64,000 nucleotides of DNA from Osmia lignaria lignaria (GCF_051020975.1 NW_027478170.1:434001-498000); one strand, 5' to 3'; counted from the first letter of the stretch, positions 1-10,623 are shown. The notes: a model not told the origin generated them from the letters alone. Numbers and translations: made by a program.

Positions 1-65
1 ACTTAATTCTCTACAAAAAAGGTCTCTTAACATTTTGCCATAGCTCGCTTCGTTTCCGAGATATT

Positions 66-97
66 TGCAGATTTATCTCAAGGGAAGGGGCCTAACG
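66..97. repeat. Internal duplication, left copy
   Basis: This segment, containing TTATCTCAAGGGAAGGGGCC, matches 180-210 of the same monomer at an offset of 114 bp with only a few mismatches. The similarity continues more weakly on both sides (roughly 58-113 against 172-224) if small gaps are allowed. It suggests that the 322-bp unit grew from a shorter ancestral repeat. In S-type monomers (for example at 3285 and 20026) this copy reads CAGCTCAAAGGAACTGGCC and loses its TATCTC. Confidence 0.75.
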
Positions 98-113
98 GAC
101 ATATTTCGAGATA

Positions 114-141
114 TTTCTTCTTCTTGTTGTTCTTCTTCTGC
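114..141. repeat. TTC/TTG triplet pyrimidine tract
   Basis: A TTC/TTG triplet run follows the second GAGATA motif, and every complete monomer has a counterpart. It resembles a microsatellite but does not vary in length in the copies I compared; only substitutions occur. Examples are TTC to TTG near 9777 and 63560, TTG to TGG near 50679 and 53577, TTC to TAT near 51314 and 54213, and TTC to TCC in many S-type monomers. Confidence 0.8.
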
Positions 142-179
142 ACGGCTAAACTGGAAGTGGCATTTCCAGCTCGCAATAG

Positions 180-210
180 TGCAGAGTTATCTCAAAGAGA
201 GGGGCCACGG
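180..210. repeat. Internal duplication, right copy
   Basis: This segment, containing TTATCTCAAAGAGAGGGGCC, is the second copy of the duplication seen at 66-97. The GTGCAGAG leading into it also matches TTGCAGAT leading into the left copy. Subfamilies in the 34-53 kb region change it to TTACCTCAAAG, to AAGAATGGGG or to AAAGGGCCCAC. These changes make good block markers. Confidence 0.75.
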
Positions 211-272
211 TGTTTCTGTATCTCTATTATGTTGGTGCGGCTTCGGAACTTTTAAATATCTTGATATATCTC

Positions 273-345
273 GAGAACTACGCATCTGATCAAAAAATAT
301 CATAGAACATGAAAAGTAGGAAACTTAATTCTCTACAAAAAAGGT
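273..345. other. AT-rich junction with short A-tracts
   Basis: The end of one monomer and the start of the next carry A-runs at 292-297, 312-315 and 337-342 in a mostly AT context. There are two main versions. One reads AAAAAGTAGGAAACTTAATT and usually follows tails with ACGCATCTGATC. The other reads AAATTGTAGGAAACATAATT and usually follows tails with ACGCTTCTGATC. The linkage is broken in some monomers, for example near 33470, which marks recombination inside the tail. Confidence 0.7.
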
Positions 346-3300
346 CTCTTAACATTTTGCCATAGCTCTCTTCGTTTCCGAGATATTTGCAGATTTATCT
401 CAAGGGAAGGGGCCTGACGGACATATTTCGAGATATTTCTTCTTCTTGTTGTTCCTCTTCTGCACAGCTAAGCTGGAAGTGGCATTTGCGGCTCGCACTA
501 GTGCAGAGTTATCTCAAAGAAAGGGGCCACGGTGTTTCTGTATCTCTATTATGTTGGTGCGGCTTCGGAACTTTTAAATATCTTGATATATCTCGAGAAC
601 TACGCATCTGATCGAAAAATATCATAGAACATAAAAAGTAGGAAACTTAATTCTCTACAAAAGAGGTCTCTTAACATTTTGCCATAGCTCGCTTCGTTTC
701 CGAGATATTTGCAGATTTATCTCAAGGGAAGGGGCCTGACGGACATATTTCGAGATATTTCTTCTTCTTGTTGTTCTTCTTCTGCACAGCTAAGCTGGAA
801 GTGGCATTTGTGGCTCGCACTAGTGCACAGTTATCTCAAAGAAAGGGGCCACGCTGTTTCTGTATCTCTATTATGTTGGTGCGGCTTCGGAACTTTTAAA
901 TATCTCGATATATCTCGAAAACTACGCTTCTGATCAAAAAATATCATAGAACATGAAAAGTAGGAAACTTAATTCTCTACAAAGAAGGTCTCTTAACATT
1001 TTGCCATAGCTCTCTTCGTTTCCGAGATATTTGAAGATTTATCTCAAGGGAAGGGGCCTGACGGACATATTTCGAGATATTTCTTCTTCTTGTTGTTCTT
1101 CTTCTGCACAGCTAAGCTGGAAGTGGCATTTGCGGCTCGCACTAGTGCAGAGTTATCTCAAAGAAAGGGGCCACGGTGTTTCTGTATCCCTATTATGTTG
1201 GTGCGGCTTCGGAACTTTTAAATATCTCGATATATCTCGAGAACTACGCTTCTGATCAAAAAATATCATAGAACATAAATTGTAGGAAACATAATTCTCT
1301 ACAAAAAACGTCTCTTAACATTCTGCCATAGCTCGCTTCGTTTCCGAGATATTTGCAGATTTATCTCAAGGGAAGGGGCCTGACGGACATATTTCGAGAT
1401 ATTTCTTCTTCTTGTTGTTCTTCTTCTGCACAGCTAAGCTGGAAGTGGCATTTGCGGCTCGCACTAGTGCAGAGTTATCTCAAAGAAAGGGGCCACGGTG
1501 TTTCTGTATCCCTATTATGTTTGTGCGGCTTTGGAACTTTTAAATATCTCGATATATCTCGAGAACTACGCTTCTGATCAAAAAATATCATACAACATAA
1601 ATTGTAGGAAACATAATTCTCTACAAAAAAGGTCTCTCAACATTTTGCCATAGCTCGCTTCGTTTCCGAGATATTTGCAGATATATCTCAAGGGAAGGGG
1701 CCTGACGGACATATTTCGAGATATTTCTTCTTCTTGTTGTTCTTCTTCTGCACGGCTAAACTGGAAGTGGCATTTCCAGCTCGCAATAGTGCAGAGTTAT
1801 CTCAAAGAGAGGGGCCACGGTGTTTCTGTATCTCTATTATGTTGGTGCGGCTTCGGAACTTTTAAATATCTTGATATATCTCGAGAACTACGCATCTGAT
1901 CAAAAAATATCATAGAACATGAAAAGTAGGAAACTTAATTCTCTACAAAAAAGATCTCTTAACATTTTGCCATAGCTCTCTTCGTTTCCGAGATATTTGC
2001 AGATTTATCTCAAGGGAAGGGGCCTGACGGACATATTTCGAGATATTTCTTCTTCTTGTTGTTCTTCTTCTGCACAGCTAAGCTGGAAGTGGCATTTGCG
2101 GCTCGCACTAGTGCAGAGTTATCTCAAAGAAAGGGGCCACGGTGTTTCTGTATCCCTATTATGTTTGTGCGGCTTTGGAACTTTTAAATATCTCGATATA
2201 TCTCGAGAACTACGCTTCTGATCAAAAAATATCATACAACATAAATTGTAGGAAACATAATTCTCTACAAAAAAGGTCTCTCAACATTTTGCCATAGCTC
2301 TCTTCGTTTCCGAGATATTTGCAGATTTATCTCAAGGGAAGGGGCCTGACGGACATATTTCGAGATATTTCTTCTTCTTGTTGTTCTTCTTCTGCACAGC
2401 TAAGCTGGAAGTGGCATTTGCGGCACGCACTAGTGCAGAGTTATCTCAAAGAAAGGGGCCACGGTGTTTCTGTATCCCTATTATGTTGGTGCGGCTTCGG
2501 AACTTTTAAATATCTTGATATATCTCGAGAACTACGCATCTGATCAAAAAATATCATACAACATGAAAAGTAGGAAACTTAATTCTCTACAAAAAAGGTC
2601 TCTTAACATTTTGCCATAGCTCTCTTCGTTTCCGAGATATTTGCAGATTTATCTCAAGGGAAGGGGCCTGACGGACATATTTCGAGATATTTCTTCTTCT
2701 TGTTGTTCTTCTTCTGCACAGCTAAGCTGGAAGTGGCATTTGCGGCACGCACTAGTGCAGAGTTATCTCAAAGAAAGGGGCCACGGTGTTTCTGTATCCC
2801 TATTATGTTGGTGCGGCTTCGGAACTTTTAAATATCTCGATATATCTCGAGAACTACGCTTCTGATCAAAAAATATCATAGAACATAAATTGTAGGAAAC
2901 ATAATTCTCTACAAAAAAGGTCTCTTAACATTTTGCCATAGCTCGCTTCGTTTCCGAGATATTTGCAGATATATCTCAAGGGAAGGGGCCTGACGGACAT
3001 ATTTCGAGATATTTCTTCTTCTTGTTGTTCTTCTTCTGCACAGCTAAGCTGGAAGTGGCATTTACAGCTCGGAACAGTGCAGAGTTATCTCAAAGAAAGG
3101 GGCCACGGTGTTTCTGTATCCCTATTATGTTGGTGCGGCTTCGGAACTTTTAAATATCTCGATATATCTCGAGAACTACGCTTCTGATCAAAAAATATCA
3201 TAGAACATAAATTGTAGGAAACATAATTCTCTACAAAAAACGTCTCTTAACATTTTGCCATAGCTCGCTTCGTTTCCGAGATATTTGCAGATTCAGCTCA

Positions 3301-3542
3301 AAGGAACTGGCCTGACGGACATATTTCGAGATATTTCTTCTTCTTGTTGTTCTTCCTTTGCACAGCTAAGCTGGAAGTGGCATTTGCAGCTCGCAATAGT
3401 GCAGAGTTATCTCAAAGAAAGGGGCCACGGTGTTTCTGTATCTCTATTATGTTGGTGCGGCTTCGGAACTTTTAAATATCTTGATATATCTCGAGAACTA
3501 CGCCTCTGATCGAAAAATATCATAGAACATAAAAAGTAGGAA

Positions 3543-3863
3543 ACTTAATTCTCTACAAAAAAGGTCTCTTAACATTTTGCCAAGCTCCCTTCGTTTCCGA
3601 GATATTTGCAGATTTATCTCAAGGGAAGGGGCCTGACGGACATATTTCGAGATATTTCTTCTTCTTGTTGTTCTTCTTCTGCACAGCTAAGCTGGAAGTG
3701 GCATTTGCGGCACGCACTAGTGCAGAGTTATCTCAAAGAAAGGGGCCACGGTGTTTCTGTATCCCTATTATGTTGGTGCGGCTTCGGAACTTTTAAATAT
3801 CTCGATATATCTCGAGAACTACGCTTCTGATCAAAAAATATCATAGAACATAAACTGTAGGAA
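3543..3863. repeat. 321-bp monomer with one-base deletion
   Basis: The usual GCCATAGCTCGC reads GCCAAGCTCCC, so one T is missing at 3582/3583 and a G has become C. The same change is found at 5796-6116 and 8049-8369, spaced exactly one 7-mer apart. All three copies therefore descend from one deletion that spread by block duplication. They account for every 321-bp spacing in the window. Confidence 0.93.
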
Positions 3864-4185
3864 ACATAATTCTCTACAAAAAAGGTCTCTTAACATTTTG
3901 CCATAGCTCGCTTCGTTTCCGAGATATTCGCAGATATATCTCAAGGGAAGGGGCCTGACGGACATATTTCGAGATATTTCTTCTTCTTGTTGTTCTTCTT
4001 CTGCACAGCTAAGCTGGAAGTGGCATTTGCAGCTCGTAATAGTGCAGAGTTATCTCAAAGAAAGGGGCCACGGTGTTTCTGTATCTCTATTATTTTGGTG
4101 CGGCTTCGGAACTTTTAAATATCTTGATATATCTCGAGAACTACGCATCTGATCAAAAAATATCATAGAACGTAAAAAGTAGGAA
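3864..4185. repeat. Monomer with TTCGCAG and ATTATTTTGG changes
   Basis: A normal-length monomer in which TTTGCAG is TTCGCAG (near 3928), removing the TTG that opens the 74-codon frame in other copies. Its partner one 7-mer later (6117-6438) keeps TTTGCAG. The change is therefore newer than the 7-mer duplication. Confidence 0.8.
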
Positions 4186-5151
4186 ACTTAATTCTCTACA
4201 AAAAAGGTCTCTTAACATTTTGCCATAGCTCGCTTCGTTTCCGAGATATTTGCAGATTTATCTCAAGGGAAGGGGCCTAACGGACATATTTCGAGATATT
4301 TCTTCTTCTTGTTGTTCTTCTTCTGGACAGCTAAACTGGAAGTGGCATTTCCAGCTCGCAATAGTGCAGAGTTATCTCAAAGAGAGGGGCCACGGTGTTT
4401 CTGTATCTCTATTATGTTGGTGCGGCTTCGGAACTTTTAAATATCTTGATATATCTCGAGAACTACGCATCTGAACAAAAAATATCATAGAACATGAAAA
4501 GTAGGAAACTTAATTCTCTACAAAAAAGGTCTCTTAACATTTTGCCATAGCTCTCTTCCTTTCCGAGATATTTGAAGATTTATCTCAAGGGAAGGGGCCT
4601 GACGGACATATTTCGAGATATTTCTTCTTCTTGTTGTTCTTCTTCTGCACAGCTAAGCTGGAAGTGGCATTTGCAGTTCGCAATAGTGCAGAGTTATCTC
4701 AAAGAAAGGGGCCACGGTGTTTCTGTATCTCTATTATGTTGGTGCGGCTTCGGAACTTTTGAATATCTTGATATATCTCGAGAACTACGCATCTGATCAA
4801 AAAATATCGTAGAACATAAAAAGTAGGAAACTTAATTCTCTACAAATAAGGTCTCTTAACATTTTGCCATAGCTCGCTTGGTTTCCGAGATATTTGCAGA
4901 TTTATCTCAAGGGAAGGGGCCTGACGGACATATTTCGAGATATTTCTTCTTCTTGTTGTTCTTCTTCTGCACAGCTCAGCTGGAAGTGGTATTTGCGGCT
5001 CGCACTAGTGCAGAGTTATCTCAAAGAAAGGGGCCACGGTGTTTCTGTATCCCTATTATGTTGGTGCGGCTTCGGAACTTTTAAATATCTCGATATATCT
5101 CGAGAACTACGCTTCTGATCAAAAAATATCATGGAACATAAATTGTAGGAA

Positions 5152-7404
5152 ACATAATTCTCTACAAAAAAGGTCTCTTAACATTTTGCCATAGCTCGCT
5201 TCGTTTCCGAGATATTTGCAGATATATCTCAAGGGAAGGGGCCTGACGGACATATTTCGAGATATTTCTTCTTCTTGTTGTTCTTCTTCTGCACAGCTAA
5301 GCTGGAAGTGGCATTTACAGCTCGGAACAGTGCAGAGTTATCTCAAAGAAAGGGGCCACGGTGTTTCTGTATCCCTATTATGTTGGTGCGGCTTCGGAAC
5401 TTTTAAATATCTCGATATATCTCGAGAACTACGCTTCTGATCAAAAAATATCATAGAACATAAATTGTAGGAAACATAATTCTCTACAAAAAACGTCTCT
5501 TAACATTTTGCCATAGCTCGCTTCGTTTCCGAGATATTTGCAGATTCAGCTCAAAGGAACTGGCCTGACGGACATATTTCGAGATATTTCTTCTTCTTGT
5601 TGTTCTTCCTTTGCACAGCTAAGCTGGAAGTGGCATTTGCAGCTCGCAATAGTGCAGAGTTATCTCAAAGAAAGGGGCCACGGTGTTTCTGTATCTCTAT
5701 TATGTTGGTGCGGCTTCGGAACTTTTAAATATCTTGATATATCTCGAGAACTACGCCTCTGATCGAAAAATATCATAGAACATAAAAAGTAGGAAACTTA
5801 ATTCTCTACAAAAAAGGTCTCTTAACATTTTGCCAAGCTCCCTTCGTTTCCGAGATATTTGCAGATTTATCTCAAGGGAAGGGGCCTGACGGACATATTT
5901 CGAGATATTTCTTCTTCTTGTTGTTCTTCTTCTGCACAGCTAAGCTGGAAGTGGCATTTGCGGCACGCACTAGTGCAGAGTTATCTCAAAGAAAGGGGCC
6001 ACGGTGTTTCTGTATCCCTATTATGTTGGTGCGGCTTCGGAACTTTTAAATATCTCGATATATCTCGAGAACTACGCTTCTGATCAAAAAATATCATAGA
6101 ACATAAACTGTAGGAAACATAATTCTCTACAAAAAAGGTCTCTTAACATTTTGCCATAGCTCGCTTCGTTTCCGAGATATTTGCAGATATATCTCAAGGG
6201 AAGGGGCCTGACGGACATATTTCGAGATATTTCTTCTTCTTGTTGTTCTTCTTCTGCACAGCTAAGCTGGAAGTGGCATTTGCAGCTCGGAATAGTGCAG
6301 AGTTATCTCAAAGAAAGGGGCCACGGTGTTTCTGTATCTCTATTATGTTGGTGCGGCTTCGGAACTTTTAAATATCTTGATATATCTCGAGAACTACGCA
6401 TCTGATCAAAAAATATCATAGAACGTAAAAAGTAGGAAACTTAATTCTCTACAAAAAAGGTCTCTTAACATTTTGCCATAGCTCGCTTCGTTTCCGAGAT
6501 ATTTGCAGATTTATCTCAAGGAAAGGGGCCTAACGGACATATTTCGAGATATTTCTTCTTCTTGTTGTTCTCCTTCTGGACAGCTAAACTGGAAGTGGCA
6601 TTTCCAGCTCGCAATAGTGCAGAGTTATCTCAAAGAGAGGGGCCACGGTGTTTCTGTATCTCTATTATGTTGGTGCGGCTTCGGAACTTTTAAATATCTT
6701 GATATATCTCGAGAACTACGCATCTGATCAAAAAATATCATAGAACATGAAAAGTAGGAAACTTAATTCTCTACAAAAAAGGTCTCTTAACATTTTGCCA
6801 TAGCTCTCTTCCTTTCCGAGATATTTGAAGATTTATCTCAAGGGAAAGGGCCTGACGGACATATTTCGAGATATTTCTTCTTCTTGTTGTTCTTCTTCTG
6901 CACAGCTAAGCTGGAAGTGGCATTTGCAGTTCGCAATAGTGCAGAGTTATCTCAAAGAAAGGGGCCACGGTGTTTCTGTATCTCTATTATGTTGGTGCGG
7001 CTTCGGAACTTTTGAATATCTTGATATATCTCGAGAACTACGCATCTGATCAAAAAATATCGTAGCACATAAAAAGTAGGAAACTTAATTCTCTACAAAT
7101 AAGGTCTCTTAACATTTTGCCATAGCTCGCTTGGTTTCCGAGATATTTGCAGATTTATCTCAAGGGAAGGGGCCTGACGGACATATTTCGAGATATTTCT
7201 TCTTCTTGTTGTTCTTCTTCTGCACAGCTCAGCTGGAAGTGGTATTTGCGGCTCGCACTAGTGCAGAGTTATCTCAAAGAAAGGGGCCACGGTGTTTCTG
7301 TATCCCTATTATGTTGGTGCGGCTTCGGAACTTTTAAATATCTCGATATATCTCGAGAACTACGCTTCTGATCAAAAAATATCATAGAACATAAATTGTA
7401 GGAA
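5152..7404. repeat. 7-mer higher-order repeat (2,253 bp), copy 2
   Basis: Same seven marker monomers in the same order as 2899-5151, including the second 321-bp monomer (5796-6116). Private changes include TCTCCTTCTGG near 6570, GGGAAAGGG near 6843 and CGTAGCACAT near 7061. More than 99% of bases appear shared with copy 1, judging by the markers I compared. Confidence 0.92.
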
Positions 7405-8215
7405 ACATAATTCTCTACAAAAAAGGTCTCTTAACATTTTGCCATAGCTCGCTTCGTTTCCGAGATATTTGCAGATATATCTCAAGGGAAGGGGCCTGAC
7501 GGACATATTTCGAGATATTTCTTCTTCTTGTTGTTCTTCTTCTGCACAGCTAAGCTGGAAGTGGCATTTACAGCTCGGAACAGTGCAGAGTTATCTCAAA
7601 GAAAGGGGCCACGGTGTTTCTGTATCCCTATTATGTTGGTGCGGCTTCGGAACTTTTAAATATCTCGATATATCTCGAGAACTACGCTTCTGATCAAAAA
7701 ATATCATAGAACATAAATTGTAGGAAACATAATTCTCTACAAAAAACGTCTCTTAACATTTTGCCATAGCTCGCTTCGTTTCCGAGATATTTGCAGATTC
7801 AGCTCAAAGGAACTGGCCTGACGGACATATTTCGAGATATTTCTTCTTCTTGTTGTTCTTCCTTTGCACAGCTAAGCTGGAAGTGGCATTTGCAGCTCGC
7901 AATAGTGCAGAGTTATCTCAAAGAAAGGGGCCACGGTGTTTCTGTATCTCTATTATGTTGGTGCGGCTTCGGAACTTTTAAATATCTTGATATATCTCGA
8001 GAACTACGCCTCTGATCGAAAAATATCATAGAACATAAAAAGTAGGAAACTTAATTCTCTACAAAAAAGGTCTCTTAACATTTTGCCAAGCTCCCTTCGT
8101 TTCCGAGATATTTGCAGATTTATCTCAAGGGAAGGGGCCTGACGGACATATTTCGAGATATTTCTTCTTCTTGTTGTTCTTCTTCTGCACAGCTAAGCTG
8201 GAAGTGGCATTTGCA
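7405..8215. repeat. 7-mer higher-order repeat, partial copy 3
   Basis: The first two marker monomers and the head of the third (with CCAAGCTCCC) match the two preceding 7-mers. From about 8215 the monomer changes to the GCAGCGCGCAATAG version, so this copy ends inside a monomer. The break looks like a recombination joint with the subfamily that dominates 8.2-15.8 kb. Confidence 0.88.
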
Positions 8216-8369
8216 GCGCGCAATAGTGCAGAGTTATCTCAAAGAAAGGGGCCACGGTGTTTCTGTATCTCTATTATGTTGGTGCGGCTTCGGAACTTTT
8301 AAATATCTTGATATATCTCGAGAACTACGCATCTGATCAAAAAATATCATACTACATAAAAAGTAGGAA

Positions 8370-10623
8370 ACTCATTTCTCTACAAGAAAGGTCTGTAAAC
8401 ATTTTGCCATAGCTCGCTTCGTTTCCGAGATATTTGCAGATTTATCTCAAGGGAAGGGGCCTGACGGACATATTTCGAGATATTTCTTCTTCTTGTTGTT
8501 CTTCTTCTGCACAGCTAAGCTGGAAGTGGCATTTGCAGCGCGCAATAGTGCAGAGTTATCTCAAAGAAAGGGGCCACGGTGTTTCTGTATCTCTATTATG
8601 TTGGTGCGGCTTCGGAACTTTTAAATATCTTGATATATCTCGAGAACTACGCCTCTGATCGAAAAATATCATAGAATATAAAAAGTAGGAAACTTAATTC
8701 TCTACAAAAAAGGTCTCTTAACATTTTGCCATAGCTCGCTTCGTTTCCGAGACATTTGCAGATTTATCTCAAGGGAAGGGGCCTGACGGACATATTTCGA
8801 GATATTTCTTCTTCTTGTTGTTCTTCTTCTGCACAGCTAAGCTGGAAGTGGCATTTGCGGCTCGCACTAGTGCACAGTTATCTCAAAGAAAGGGGCCACG
8901 GTGTTTCTGTATCTCTATTATGTTGGTGCGGCTTAGGAACTTTTAAATATCTTGATATATCTCGAGAACTACGCATCTGATCAAAAAATATCATAGAACA
9001 TGAAAAGTAGGAAACTTAATTCTCTACAAAAAAGGTCTCTTAACATTTTGCCATAGCTCTCTTCGTTTCCGAGATATTTGCAGATTTATCTCAAGGGAAG
9101 GGGCCTGACGGACATATTTCGAGATATTTCTTCTTCTTGTTGTTCTTCTTCTGCACAGCTAAGCTGGAAGTGGCATTTGCAGCTCGCAATAGTGCAGGGT
9201 TATCTCAAAGAAAGGGGCCACGGTGTTTCTGTATCTCTATTATGTTGGTGCGGCTTCGGAACTTTTAAATATCTCGATATATCTCGAAAACTACGCTTCT
9301 GATCAAAAAATATCATAGAACGTAAATTGTAGGAAACATTATTCTCTACAAAAAAGGTCCCTTAACATTTTGCCATAGCTCGCTTCGTTTCCGAGATATT
9401 TGCAGATTTATCTCAAGGGAAGGGTCCTGATGGACATATTTCGAGATATTTCTTCTTCTTGTTGTTCTTCTTCTGCACAGCTAAACTGGAAGTGGCATTT
9501 CCAGCTCGCAATCGTGCAGAGTTATCTCAAAGAAAGGGGCCACGGTGTTTCTGTATCTCTATTATGTTGGTGCGGCTTCGGAACTTTTAAATATCTCGAT
9601 ATATCTTGAAAACTACGCTTCTGATCAAAAAATATCATACAACGTAAATTGTAGGAAACATTATTCTCTACAAAAAAGGTCTCTTAACATTTTGCCATAG
9701 CTCGCTTCGTTTCCGAGATATTTGCAGATTTATCTCAAGGGAAGGGGCCTGACGGACATATTTCGAGATATTTCTTCTTGTTGTTGTTCTTCTTCTGCAC
9801 AGCTAAGCTGGAAGTGACATTTGCAGCGCGCAATAGTGCAGAGTTATCTCAAAGAAACGGGCCACGGTGTTTCTGTATCTCTATTATGTTGGTGCGGCTT
9901 CGGAACTTGTAAATATCTTGATATATCTCCAGAACTACGCCTCTGATCAAAAAATATCATAGAACGCAAAAAGTAGGAAACTTAATTCTTTACAAAAAAG
10001 GTCTCTTAACATTTTGCCATAGCTCGCTTCGTTTCCGAGATATTTGCAGATTTATCTCAAGGGAAGGGGCCTGACGGACATATTTCGAGATATTTCTTCT
10101 TCTTGTTGTTCTTCTTCTGCACAGCTGAGCTGGAAGTGGCATTTGCAGGTCGCAATAGTGCAGAATTATCTCAAAGAAAGGGGCCACGGTGTTTCTGTAT
10201 CTCTATTATGTTGGTGCGGCTTCGGAACTTTTAAATATCTCGATATATCTCGAAAACTACGCTTCTGATCAAAAAATATCATAGAACGTAAATTGTAGGA
10301 AACATTATTCTCTACAAAAAAGGTCCCTTAACATTTTGCCATAGCTCGCTTTGTTTCCGAGATATTTGCAGATTTATCTCAAGGGAAGGGTCCTGATGGA
10401 CATATTTCGAGATATTTCTTCTTCTTGTTGTTCTTCTTCTGCACAGCTAAGCTGGAAGTGGCATTTGCAGCGCGCAATAGTGCAGAGTTATCTCAAAGAA
10501 AGGGGCCACGGTGTTTCTGTATCTCTATTATGTTGGTGCGGCTTCGGAACTTTTAAATATCTTGATATATCTCGAGAACTACGCATCTGATCAAAAAATA
10601 TCATACTACATAAAAAGTAGGAA
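8370..10623. repeat. Mixed-subfamily zone, seven monomers
   Basis: Seven monomers without a clean higher-order order. Markers include GACATTTGC near 8753, GGCTTAGGAAC near 8932 and GGGTCCTGATGG near 9422. The last recurs near 10388 (966-bp lag) and 12964. ATACTACATAAAAAG junctions followed by ACAAGAAAGG (near 8350 and 10602) mark the subfamily with GCAGCGCGCAATAG. That subfamily continues to about 15.8 kb and reappears at 63.5 kb. Confidence 0.7.
9658..9979. repeat. Monomer with several private substitutions
   Basis: This copy has GAAGTGACAT in place of GAAGTGGCAT, a TTC to TTG change in the triplet tract, AACTTGTAAATATC for AACTTTTAAATATC and CTCCAGAAC for CTCGAGAAC. It lacks the open 74-codon frame because GAAGTGACAT creates an in-frame stop. 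It is one of the more diverged monomers in the window. Confidence 0.8.

Larger units (their letters stand above)
58..272. other. Cluster of GAGATA/TATCTC hexamers within one monomer
   Basis: In the first monomer GAGATA lies at 58-63 and 108-113, and its reverse complement TATCTC at 74-79, 188-193, 219-224 and 267-272. Monomers reading ATCTCGATATATCTCG carry one more TATCTC near relative position 257. By simple equal-base expectation a given hexamer on either strand should occur about 0.16 times in 322 bp. The cluster recurs in most monomers, with single sites lost in particular subfamilies. It may be a protein-binding lattice or the relic of a short ancestral repeat; the sequence does not decide. 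Confidence 0.75.
1..322. repeat. Reference satellite monomer (phase start ACTTAATTCTC)
   Basis: This is the first complete unit, and the phase used for all monomer coordinates here. Order of parts: AT-rich start with an A6 run (15-20); GGTCTC (21-26); GAGATA (58-63); TATCTC (74-79); GAGATA (108-113); TTC/TTG triplet tract (114-141); variable segment (about 155-185); TATCTC (188-193, 219-224, 267-272); XhoI-type palindrome CTCGAG (270-275); BclI-type palindrome TGATCA (287-292); A6 run (292-297). About 40% G+C. The choice of first base is arbitrary, as in any tandem repeat. Confidence 0.95.
1..2898. repeat. Mixed-subfamily zone, nine monomers
   Basis: Nine monomers of several subfamilies. Partial short-range duplication is visible. 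The monomer at 1289-1610 and the one at 1933-2254 share TGTTTGTGCGGCTTTGG and a following CATACAACATAAATTG, a 644-bp (two-monomer) lag. The monomers at 1 and 1611 share the CTAAACTGG/TTTCCAGC variant at a five-monomer lag. No clean higher-order unit is repeated end to end. Confidence 0.7.
2899..5151. repeat. 7-mer higher-order repeat (2,253 bp), copy 1
   Basis: Seven monomers, one of them 321 bp long, so the unit is 2,253 rather than 2,254 bp. Order of markers: TTTACAGCTCGGAACAG; S-type (CAGCTCAAAGGAACTGG); 321-bp monomer with CCAAGCTCCC; GCTCG(T)AATAG; CTGGACAGC; TTGAAGATT with CAGTTCGC; GTGGTATTTGCGG. The next 2,253 bp repeats the order. I noted at least nine single-base differences between the copies, for example TTCGCAG at 3928 against TTTGCAG at 6181. 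Confidence 0.92.

Noticed and set aside
101..125. CENP-B box-like sequence around TTTCGAGATATTTC
   Set aside because: It matches the TTCG....A part of the mammalian box but lacks the required CGGG end. No copy I compared restores it.
251..258. TATA-like TTTAAATA once per monomer
   Set aside because: This is a common AT-rich octamer with no other promoter element and nothing downstream to express.
103..275. Terminal inverted repeats of a mobile element
   Set aside because: The complementary GAGATA/TATCTC motifs are short, internal and present in every unit, with no target-site duplication or transposase, so the unit is not a transposon.
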